Positions 1 to 6,027 of a stretch of 6,165 nucleotides of DNA are shown here, one piece after another. Origin of the DNA: UBA1858 sp965658595 (lineage in GTDB: Bacteria > Pseudomonadota > Gammaproteobacteria > UBA4575); the NCBI GenBank assembly GCA_965658595.1, contig CBFHSW010000069.1, positions 1 to 6,165 of the forward strand, in the 5' to 3' direction. Below the pieces are notes generated by a model. The model made no database searches. It was not told where the DNA came from and saw only the letters and a program-made list of their open reading frames with translations. Each line of letters begins with the position of its first letter. The first letter of the stretch is position 1. The position numbers and the translations under genes are program-made.

Positions 1-872
1 CCTGTTTCACACCAGACCAAATCCGCATATGGCGCATATGCCACACCACGTGAAATAGCTTGCTCAAGACCATTTTTAACACGGTAGAAACCTTCTGCTG
101 TTCTCTCACCTGTGCAGAATGGCTTATCATTGTCATCAAAGTCTGATGTTAATAAGTTAGCTGCTTCAGCATCTGTGCGTGCTAATACGATAGTTGGAAC
201 ACCAAGTACATCTGAAGCTAAACGAGCAGCAACCAGCTTTTGGATGGCTTCTTGTGTAGGCACAAGCACTTTACCGCCCATGTGACCACATTTCTTAACC
301 GCGGCTAATTGATCTTCAAAGTGCGCACCCGCAGCACCGTTAGCAATCATGTTCTTCATTAATTCGAATGCATTTAGAACACCACCAAAACCAGCTTCAG
401 CATCAGCGACGATAGGTGCAAAGTAGTCAGTGAATTCCGCACTTTCTGGATCAACACCACGAGCACATTGAATCTCATCTGCACGCTTAAAAGTGTTGTT
501 AATACGACGAACTACTGTAGGAACAGAATCGTAAGCATATAGAGATTGATCTGGGTACATAGTCTCAGAAGTGTTTGCATCTGCTGCAACCTGCCAACCT
601 GATAGATAAATAGCTTCGATACCAGCTTTAACCTGTTGGAGTGCTTGACCGCCCGTTAGAGCGCCCAGGCAGTTAACATAACCTTTCTTAGAGCTTCCAT
701 TAACCAAGTCCCATAATTTCTCAGCACCGCGTCGTGCATAAGTGTACTCAGGAATGACAGAACCACGTAAACGCACAACATCTTCAGCTGTATAGCCACG
801 CTTTACATTAGCCCAGCGCGGGTTTTCCGCCCAGTCTTTTTCAAGTTGTTTAACTTGTTCTTCTCTAGTCAC
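1..872 (-). CDS. aceA: Isocitrate lyase, N-terminal part (runs off left edge)
   Basis: Isocitrate lyase cleaves isocitrate to glyoxylate and succinate in the cytoplasm, the first step of the glyoxylate shunt needed for growth on acetate and fatty acids. The window holds 290 codons, about two thirds of the usual ~430-residue bacterial enzyme; the C-terminal third lies outside. The protein begins [14 protein letters not shown]. Visible motifs are [10 protein letters not shown] (91-100, substrate loop), [10 protein letters not shown] (155-164, with Mg-binding D157) and the signature KKCGHMGGK (193-201) with catalytic C195. As I recall the E. coli enzyme, its active-site cysteine is also residue 195, which supports the chosen start. 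The start is GTG at 872-870, preceded by AAAGGAG with an 8-base gap; no ATG lies nearby in frame. The gene is divergent from rraA. It appears intact as far as it can be seen, with no frameshift. Confidence 0.97.
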   Translation of the reverse strand, partial: MTREEQVKQLEKDWAENPRWANVKRGYTAEDVVRLRGSVIPEYTYARRGAEKLWDLVNGSSKKGYVNCLGALTGGQALQQVKAGIEAIYLSGWQVAADANTSETMYPDQSLYAYDSVPTVVRRINNTFKRADEIQCARGVDPESAEFTDYFAPIVADAEAGFGGVLNAFELMKNMIANGAAGAHFEDQLAAVKKCGHMGGKVLVPTQEAIQKLVAARLASDVLGVPTIVLARTDAEAANLLTSDFDDNDKPFCTGERTAEGFYRVKNGLEQAISRGVAYAPYADLVWCET

Positions 873-880
873 TAAAATAT

Positions 881-887
881 CTCCTTT
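881..887 (-). promoter_or_regulatory. Ribosome binding site of aceA, fixes the GTG start
   Basis: On the minus strand this reads AAAGGAG, a strong match to the anti-Shine-Dalgarno sequence, ending 8 bases before the GTG at 872-870. It is the main reason for choosing the GTG start over any other codon. Confidence 0.85.
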
Positions 888-926
888 AAATAGACAATCA
901 TTGTGCATTCACCCTGCGAGATCGGC

Positions 927-939
927 TTGGTAATACCAT
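927..939. promoter_or_regulatory. Candidate GntR-family operator upstream of aceA
   Basis: The plus strand reads TTGGTAATACCAT. Its core TGGTA-A-TACCA (928-938) is a perfect palindrome with one central base, centred about 61 bases upstream of the aceA start. The pattern TTGGTnnnACCA(A) is the operator type of the FadR/PdhR/LldR branch of GntR regulators, which respond to acyl-CoA, pyruvate or lactate. That branch is a sensible controller for a glyoxylate-shunt gene. The palindrome is seen; the regulator is inferred. A second, weaker palindrome, ACAAT-C-ATTGT, lies at 894-904, just upstream of the aceA ribosome binding site. I could not pick a convincing -35/-10 pair for either divergent gene in 873-1033. 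Confidence 0.4.
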
Positions 940-1159
940 TTTTCTCTCGGAGGAAGCAAAAAAACGTGCGGTATATTAGCAAATACTTTTAAACGCGTCT
1001 CGTACTATCGTGACATTTTAAGGAAATAATGGTTTGCCGCTTGCTTGGCCTACAAGAGCCACCTATTATTCTATGCACGGCCAGATTCGGACAGAATACC
1101 GTCTTCTGAGCAATCCAGAAAAAAAACATATAAATCATAAAATTCAGAGGCTTACAGGA

Positions 1160-1636
1160 ATGTTTAAAACTGCAGACTTATGTGATGATCACTCCGATTC
1201 ACTACAGATCGCACAACCACTTTTTCGAGATTATGGGAAAAAAATCACCTTTAGCGGGACTATATCCACAATAAAATGTCATGAAGACAATACACATGTG
1301 CGTGCTCAACTAGAAAAACCAGGGAATGGCCGTGTTTTAGTGGTGGATGGTGGCGGTTCAACTCGCTGTGCCATGGTGGGTGATTTACTAGCCAAACTCG
1401 GAGCTGATAATGGCTGGAATGGTATTATTGTCTATGGCTGTATTCGCGACTCAGGCGTAATCGCAAATATTGATATTGGTGTCAAAGCAATGGCTACTAT
1501 GCCTCTCAAAAGCGTTAAAAATGGGGTGGGTGAAGTAGATATCAATGTGCATTTTGCAGATGTAGATTTCATACCCGGTCAGTACCTGTATGCTGATGAA
1601 GATGGCATCGTCATAGCTTCACAAGCACTTGGCTAG
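1160..1636 (+). CDS. rraA: RraA-family protein with aldolase-type D-X20-R-D motif
   Basis: The 158-residue product matches E. coli RraA (161 residues) over its whole length. The start MFKTADLCDD, EDN (42-44), GRVLVVDGGGS (57-67), YGCIRD (92-97), DIGVKAMA (105-112) and LYADEDGI (143-150) all have RraA counterparts. RraA binds RNase E and lowers its activity. The same fold also covers 4-hydroxy-4-methyl-2-oxoglutarate aldolases and oxaloacetate decarboxylases. This copy has D75 followed by exactly 20 residues and then R96-D97, the D-X20-R-D set that binds metal and pyruvate in the catalytic branch; E. coli RraA has RQ where this has RD. Either role, or both, is possible. I chose ATG 1160 because homology begins there and AGAGG lies 9 bases upstream. 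The frame stays open upstream to a TTG at 1034, but those 42 codons do not resemble RraA. The gene is divergent from aceA. Confidence 0.93.
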   Translation: MFKTADLCDDHSDSLQIAQPLFRDYGKKITFSGTISTIKCHEDNTHVRAQLEKPGNGRVLVVDGGGSTRCAMVGDLLAKLGADNGWNGIIVYGCIRDSGVIANIDIGVKAMATMPLKSVKNGVGEVDINVHFADVDFIPGQYLYADEDGIVIASQALG

Positions 1637-1663
1637 AGAACTTCATTAATGTGCGTTTTGTCA

Positions 1664-1715
1664 TAATTGAAATATTGCCAATGCCCTTTTTCATGCGCGT
1701 TGGCAAACTCAATTA
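1664..1715 (+). other. Extended hairpin downstream of rraA
   Basis: TAATTGA (1664-1670) pairs with TCAATTA (1709-1715). After a small internal loop, TTGCCAATGC (1675-1684) pairs with GCGTTGGCAA (1697-1706), with one G-T pair, around a 12-base loop. About 17 base pairs form in all, starting 28 bases after the rraA stop. No T-run follows on either strand, so it is not a standard Rho-independent terminator. It may protect the 3' end of the rraA message or assist Rho-dependent termination. The rest of 1637-1850 holds no gene that I can support. Confidence 0.5.
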
Positions 1716-1801
1716 TAAGCGAGCCGCACCCACGTAATAATGACTTTCAGCCTGTTCACTAGTACGATGATGTGGCGGTAAAGACCTACTCTAAAAGCCC
1801 T

Positions 1802-1821
1802 GCTAGATGATACAATCTAGC
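1802..1821 (+). promoter_or_regulatory. Candidate extended -10 promoter inside an inverted repeat
   Basis: GCTAGAT (1802-1808) and ATCTAGC (1815-1821) form a perfect 7-base inverted repeat with a 6-base centre. It overlaps TGATACAAT (1808-1816), a good extended -10 element (TG, one base, TACAAT). Transcription would start near 1823 and leave a leader of roughly 28 bases before the exporter's ATG at 1851. No clear -35 is present, which an extended -10 can tolerate. A repressor binding the repeat would block this promoter directly; that is inference. Confidence 0.4.
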
Positions 1822-1850
1822 CATAATATTCACTCAAAATAACGATAATA

Positions 1851-4307
1851 ATGATCGAGCTCATCTTGAGAAAACCATTCGTGACTATCCTACTCATAGT
1901 CGCCATTATCGGAGGTCTATCTCCCTATCTTCAAAATATTTCAGTGGACGCTTCACCTGATTCCCTATTACTTGAAAGCGACCCTGACTTGAAATTCTAT
2001 CGTGAGGTGCATAGTCAATATGGAACAGACGAATTCATAGTTATTGGCTATCAGCCTCATCAAGATTTATTTTCACAATCATCTATAGACGATATTACTC
2101 GACTCACTCAAACACTTGAGTCCATTGATAAGATTGAGTCTGTCATCAGCATCACAACAGTGCCTCTATTAGAGCAGACACGTCGTGTTGATGAAAACGG
2201 TGTGTCTCACTTTAAACAATTAAATGATCCTGAAGTTGACATAGAACTAGTCAAAGAAGAATTTACAACGAGTGCTTTATATTCATCCAATCTTGTGAGT
2301 AATAACGCAAGTGCAACAGCACTTATTGCTAATATTCAGATGAATGTGCGCTTAGATAAATTACTTCAAGAGAAATATGTCTTACTAGAACAACTTAGCC
2401 TAAATCCTGAAGATGAATTAGCCATAGCAAGCATGGCTGATTTAAATGCTGAAATTCAAATTGAACGTAAAATTACAGGTGATGACTATAGCTCTGCGCT
2501 GAATCAAATTCGTCAGCTATTAAATACTCAGTCAGCACTTGGAGTATTTTATCTGGCTGGCGCACCACTGATAGCCAACGACATTAAAGAATTCATCAAA
2601 AGCGATATCAGCGTATTTGGCTTCAGTATATTAGCCATTATGTTTATCGTACTGTTTTTGTTTTTCAGAAGACTTTCGTGGGTGTTATTGTCACTAAGTT
2701 GTGCATTTTTAAACGTATTACTCGTCGCAGGTTTAATTGGTTTTTTCGGACTTCAATTAACGCTTATTTCAGCCAACTTCGTAGCCTTGTTAATTATATT
2801 TTCGATCACTCTGTCTATACATGTAATCATTCGATATCAGGAAGTCTCCTCTTTAAATCCTGAAGATCACCACAACAATATCTCCACAGCTTTAAAACAA
2901 ATTTTCACACCTTGTTCGTATATGATTGCAACCTCAGCAATTGCATTTCTATCCCTGATCGTTAGTGATATTCAGCCCGTCATTTATTTTGGATTAATTA
3001 TGGTACTGGGTTTAGTGTGTGCATTTATCATTACATTCACAGCATTACCTGCTCTCATAAAAATTGTTCAGCCACGCGTAGCGGACTTCAAAACAGATAA
3101 ATCGTCGAACTTATTAAATAATTTACTGAATGTGATTCTCGGTAATCAGCGCACTACAGTGTTAGCTATATTCACTCTTATTGTGCTAAGTGTTACTGGA
3201 ATCACTCAAATGACAGTGGAAAATCGTTTCATTGATTACTTCAAAGATAGCACTGACATCCATAAAGGACTTGTATTTGTAGACCAAGAATTAGGAGGAA
3301 CTGTTCCACTGGAGCTTGTCCTTGATTCTCCTGTACAAGAGGAAGAAGAAGACTTTTATGACGATGATGAGTTTTCAGACTATTTAGAGGAAGAAGAAGA
3401 GAGTTTTACCCAGCAAAGTTATTGGTATAACCGCCGAGGAATCAATAAGATTCAGAAAATTCATGAGTATCTCGAAAGTCATTCACAAATCGGTAAAGTA
3501 CTGTCTATCTATAGTACTGAGAGAGTTATGCGCCAAATTACTAATGGTGAGACTCTTGAGGATTTTCATCTTGCTTTGATATATAACATTGTTCCTGACA
3601 GTGTTAAGGAGTTATTGATCGACCCCTATATTTCGACTGGAGGTGAACAAGCTCGCATTATCGCTAGAATTAAAGACTCCGATCATTCTTTAATTAGAAA
3701 TGACTTATTGACGCAAATTGAAGAAGACATAAATTCTAAATACATCGCTGAAGGTGAATCACTTAAACTAACTGGCATCAGTGTCTTATATAACAATGTC
3801 CTCCAGAGTTTATATCAATCTCAAATCCTTACGCTAGGTTCTGTCTTTGTTTGCATCTTATTGATGCTAATTATACTGTTCAGAAGTCTCTCTCTAGCAA
3901 TTATTGGCACCTTACCAAATGTGTTTACCGCATTTTTCATACTCGGATCTATGGGCTTATTAGGCATACCACTGGATATAATGACTATTACAATCGCAGC
4001 TATCACCATCGGTATTGGAGTGGATTATGCTATTCACTATATTCATCGATACAAGAAAGAACGTAGTAAGGGTAGTGAACACAGTATTGCTATACATACG
4101 GTACAAACAACGGTTGGAAAAGCCCTTTACTACACTTCCATCACAATCACATTGGGATTTGTTGTTTTGGTGTCGTCAAACTTTATGCCATCGATTTACT
4201 TTGGATTATTCACCAGTCTGGCGATGGTAATTTCCTTACTGGCAACATTCACCATTATTCCTATTTTACTGAGTACATTTAAACCAAATTTAAATAAGCC
4301 AAGCTAG
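1851..4307 (+). CDS. RND superfamily (MMPL-type) exporter
   Basis: This 818-residue inner-membrane protein has the duplicated RND plan. TM1 is at about 9-27, followed by a large periplasmic loop (28-252) and TM2-6 (253-402). TM7 is at about 435-452, followed by a second loop (453-656) and TM8-12 (657-808). The second half carries GIGVDYAIHYIHRYK (721-735), the MMPL signature, with D725 the expected proton-relay residue. The first half has the matching SIHVIIRYQE (322-331), but T320 stands in place of the aspartate. It belongs with the single-chain 'predicted RND exporters' (COG1033-like), which move lipid-like or hydrophobic substrates using proton flow; the substrate cannot be told. A very acidic stretch (15 of 21 residues Asp/Glu) sits at 497-517 in the second loop. 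The start at 1851 has no visible Shine-Dalgarno sequence but puts TM1 correctly at the N-terminus. No membrane-fusion or outer-membrane partner is encoded nearby. Confidence 0.92.
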   Translation: MIELILRKPFVTILLIVAIIGGLSPYLQNISVDASPDSLLLESDPDLKFYREVHSQYGTDEFIVIGYQPHQDLFSQSSIDDITRLTQTLESIDKIESVISITTVPLLEQTRRVDENGVSHFKQLNDPEVDIELVKEEFTTSALYSSNLVSNNASATALIANIQMNVRLDKLLQEKYVLLEQLSLNPEDELAIASMADLNAEIQIERKITGDDYSSALNQIRQLLNTQSALGVFYLAGAPLIANDIKEFIKSDISVFGFSILAIMFIVLFLFFRRLSWVLLSLSCAFLNVLLVAGLIGFFGLQLTLISANFVALLIIFSITLSIHVIIRYQEVSSLNPEDHHNNISTALKQIFTPCSYMIATSAIAFLSLIVSDIQPVIYFGLIMVLGLVCAFIITFTALPALIKIVQPRVADFKTDKSSNLLNNLLNVILGNQRTTVLAIFTLIVLSVTGITQMTVENRFIDYFKDSTDIHKGLVFVDQELGGTVPLELVLDSPVQEEEEDFYDDDEFSDYLEEEEESFTQQSYWYNRRGINKIQKIHEYLESHSQIGKVLSIYSTERVMRQITNGETLEDFHLALIYNIVPDSVKELLIDPYISTGGEQARIIARIKDSDHSLIRNDLLTQIEEDINSKYIAEGESLKLTGISVLYNNVLQSLYQSQILTLGSVFVCILLMLIILFRSLSLAIIGTLPNVFTAFFILGSMGLLGIPLDIMTITIAAITIGIGVDYAIHYIHRYKKERSKGSEHSIAIHTVQTTVGKALYYTSITITLGFVVLVSSNFMPSIYFGLFTSLAMVISLLATFTIIPILLSTFKPNLNKPS

Positions 4308-4677
4308 TGCACAGGCCTTTAGCTGATACCAACGCCTATTCTTAATCTATCGTGTTTCAATCTGAGGATGGATTAAAACATGATAGGCGCAAAGTATTGT
4401 ATAACGATTTGCTATGTATATATGACTGACCATCAAATGCTTTCTACCAGTGTTAACTAGACGCTACTACGGATTGATAACGTTATATTATAAATAACTA
4501 TATCAATAGCGTGCTGGACTACTTGAGTTTACTCGTGAATGTGATCTGATTAAAAGAAGAGCTTGTTATCGTATAACCTGAGATACGAAATGATTCTGAC
4601 TGTATTTATACTTGAAGTGTCATTAGATGTTAAGTAGACAGGTGCAAACGCAACTTGTTGGAAAAGACTGAACTGAG
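4308..4677. other. Non-coding spacer between convergent genes
   Basis: These 370 bases separate the 3' ends of the exporter and the Rap1a-like gene. I see no open frame with a ribosome binding site or recognisable product; stops are dense. The main structure is the inverted repeat at 4333-4389. Minor items are the palindrome ATAACGTTAT (4477-4486) and the short hairpin GTTAT-CGT-ATAAC (4565-4577). There is no clear Rho-independent terminator for either gene. Confidence 0.7.
4333..4389. repeat. Large imperfect inverted repeat, one arm interrupted
   Basis: The right arm's complement reads CGCCTATCATGTTTTAATC. The left arm is the same sequence with two base changes and an extra 11 bases, TCTTAATCTAT, after CGCCTAT. 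In the folded form, 4348-4362 pairs with 4371-4385 over 15 positions (one G-T pair, one mismatch) around an 8-base loop. The CGCC/GGCG ends (4333-4336 and 4386-4389) close it beyond the 11-base bulge. No T-run follows on either strand, so a simple terminator is unlikely. It could be a copy of a dispersed palindromic element (REP- or MITE-like) or a stabiliser of 3' ends. Only one copy is in this window. Confidence 0.55.
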
Positions 4678-5028
4678 CTACTCACAGCCATGTTCTTGTT
4701 CTAACACTTCAACCACACCCTGAATCGCTGATCTTGCCTGACTAGTGCTATTAACCTGTTCAACATAGGTGACTATGATATTTTCGATATTCAGTCTATC
4801 TCGATCACATAATTGCTCTGTGTAAGACATCAGTTCAACTTTAGACGTAATATACCCCATACAAAGTCCAGCTTGGTAATGATCAACATTGTCTTGCAGG
4901 TCGACAAGCTGTATGTATTGTTCACAGTAATCACGCATAGTGTGACTATCAAACAACATAGCATGTGATTTAGATATTGTGAATATGAACAAGCAGAAGC
5001 TAATGATCAACCAAGAATGACGAAACAT
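4678..5028 (-). CDS. Secreted Rap1a/Tai-like four-cysteine protein
   Basis: The 116-residue product begins with a signal peptide: a basic start (MFRHSW), a hydrophobic core (7-18) and SHA at 21-23, a good signal peptidase I site. The mature part of about 93 residues has four cysteines (C35, C56, C74, C115) placed as YCEQY, AGLCMGYI, QLCD and EHGC at the very end. This order, with GxCxGYI in the middle and a helix before the last cysteine, resembles the Rap1a/Tai family. Its founding members are periplasmic immunity proteins against peptidoglycan-amidase effectors of type VI secretion. Many homologues sit away from such systems and have no known role, and no effector is seen here. The match is from pattern memory, so family assignment is moderate. 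No Shine-Dalgarno sequence precedes the ATG. The gene lies 117 bases beyond the LivF gene, behind that operon's terminator, so it probably has its own promoter, which I could not identify. Confidence 0.75.
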   Translation of the reverse strand: MFRHSWLIISFCLFIFTISKSHAMLFDSHTMRDYCEQYIQLVDLQDNVDHYQAGLCMGYITSKVELMSYTEQLCDRDRLNIENIIVTYVEQVNSTSQARSAIQGVVEVLEQEHGCE

Positions 5029-5059
5029 TGACTAATTAAGTGTGGAGTGATCTGAAGTG

Positions 5060-5099
5060 AGAAAAGTCAGCTGAATCACTAGATATATAATTCAGCTGA
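5060..5099 (-). terminator. Rho-independent terminator of the ABC transporter operon
   Basis: TCAGCTGAAT (5067-5076) and ATTCAGCTGA (5090-5099) form a perfect 10-base stem with a 13-base loop. Read on the minus strand, the stem is followed by ACTTTTCTC, a short T-rich tail. It lies 47 bases past the LivF stop codon. The stem has only moderate GC and the loop is long, so termination may be partial. The plus-strand side is less T-rich immediately after the stem. Confidence 0.6.
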
Positions 5100-5145
5100 A
5101 TATTTTGATGACTTGTTTTATCAGGGCCGTAACAGGTATCAATAC

Positions 5146-5955
5146 CTATACCATGCAAGGCTTTCTACGGTGGTAGTATTTAACATCATTGAAGCTAATA
5201 TCTTCAGCACCACCGCCCATATACATATCTTTAACGCTATCTGATTCTGATAGTTCTTTGGCAGAACCTTTCAGAACAACTCGACCATTTTCAATAATGT
5301 ATCCGACTTTGGCGTACTTAAGAGCGATATTTGCATTCTGCTCTGATACTAAGAAGCTAACACCATCTTGCTCATTTAGTGCTTTGACGATTTCAAAAAT
5401 TTCTTCGATTAATTGTGGTGCTAATCCCATTGATGGTTCATCAAGTAGAATTAAGTTAGGTCGTGCCATCATTGCACGTCCCATGGCAACCATTTGTTGC
5501 TCACCACCAGAACATAATCCACCTAAATTCTTGCGGCGGTCTTTAATTCGGGTAAAACGCTCATATACATGCTCAAGATCACGTTTGACAGATGCATTAT
5601 CTGCATTACGAATAAATGATCCAGTTAATAAGTTTTCTTCAACAGTAAGGTGACCAAAAATATGTCGTCCTTCAAGTACCTGAACTACGCCAGCCTTCAC
5701 CATATCGAACGGCGTCATGTGGCTAATATTTTCACCGTTATACTCGATTGAACCTTTACTAACCTCACCACGCTCTGCTTCCAACAATCTAGATACAGCT
5801 TTACAAGTTGTTGTTTTTCCAGAACCGTTAGCGCCAAGTAGAGAGACAATCTCACCTTTTTGCACATCAATTGATACACCATGTAATGCTGAGATTACAC
5901 GTGAATATACAACTTCAATATTCTTGATGGATAAAATAGGCGTTTCATTACTCAT
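5146..5955 (-). CDS. livF: LivF-type ABC transporter ATP-binding protein
   Basis: This cytoplasmic ATPase subunit would power uptake of branched-chain amino acids or related carboxylates. The 269 residues hold Walker A GANGSGKT (41-48), Q-loop Q92, the signature CSGGEQQ (148-154), Walker B LILLDEP (168-174) with catalytic E173, and D-loop SMGLAP (175-180). The switch position reads SEQNA (204-208), with Gln where most ABC ATPases have His; this is normal for LivF proteins. The signature starts with Cys instead of Leu, an accepted LivF variation. LivF proteins are usually about 235 residues. The extra tail ends in NDVKYYHRRK, a basic C-terminus I associate with LivF-like proteins encoded beside acyl-CoA synthetases, so a carboxylate substrate is possible. 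The ATG at 5955 is preceded by AAGG with an 8-base gap. The gene is downstream of a probable binding-protein gene, 72 bases apart, in the same operon. Confidence 0.93.
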   Translation of the reverse strand: MSNETPILSIKNIEVVYSRVISALHGVSIDVQKGEIVSLLGANGSGKTTTCKAVSRLLEAERGEVSKGSIEYNGENISHMTPFDMVKAGVVQVLEGRHIFGHLTVEENLLTGSFIRNADNASVKRDLEHVYERFTRIKDRRKNLGGLCSGGEQQMVAMGRAMMARPNLILLDEPSMGLAPQLIEEIFEIVKALNEQDGVSFLVSEQNANIALKYAKVGYIIENGRVVLKGSAKELSESDSVKDMYMGGGAEDISFNDVKYYHRRKPCMV

Positions 5956-5985
5956 GTTTATTACCTTACTTAAATTCTTTTAAAT

Positions 5986-6014
5986 ATCCTGCCGAGCTTT
6001 GTGCTCGACAGGAT
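5986..6014 (-). other. Intercistronic RNA hairpin between binding protein and ATPase genes
   Basis: In the minus-strand transcript a 12-pair stem (6003-6014 with 5986-5997) closes a 5-base loop, ACAAA. It begins 13 bases after the stop of the upstream gene. One pair (5992/6008) is G-U in the minus-strand RNA but a C-A mismatch on the other strand, so the structure fits transcription in the operon direction. The following bases, ATATTTAAAAG, make a poor U-tract. It is best read as a leaky terminator or a 3' stabiliser that lets the binding protein be made in excess over the ATPase. Confidence 0.65.
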
Positions 6015-6027
6015 GTAATCGACAATC

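Noticed and set aside
949..968. GGAGG on the plus strand followed by a GTG, as a possible gene start
   Set aside because: The gap to the GTG is too long and the frame ends after 8 codons.
1034..1159. Longer start for rraA at TTG 1034, giving a 200-residue protein
   Set aside because: The first 42 residues have no RraA similarity, TTG is a poor start, and ATG 1160 has AGAGG at a good distance and begins exactly where RraA proteins begin.
2678..4230. Short open frames inside the exporter gene on both strands
   Set aside because: They lie within the 818-residue RND frame, which has continuous family motifs, so they are out-of-frame shadows.
4302..4324. AGCTA/TAGCT pairing around the exporter's stop codon as a terminator
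   Set aside because: The stem is only 5 bases, the loop is 13, and no T-run follows.
4477..4486. Palindrome ATAACGTTAT as an operator
   Set aside because: It is a short AT-rich palindrome in an AT-rich spacer far from any gene start; chance is the simpler explanation.
5135..5146. GGTATCAATACC as a terminator hairpin at the end of the LivF gene
   Set aside because: A 5-base stem with a 2-base loop cannot fold well, and a better terminator lies further on at 5060-5099.
5189..5983. Two plus-strand open frames (5189-5653 and 5717-5983)
   Set aside because: Both are antisense to the clearly identified LivF ATPase and have no family features or ribosome sites.
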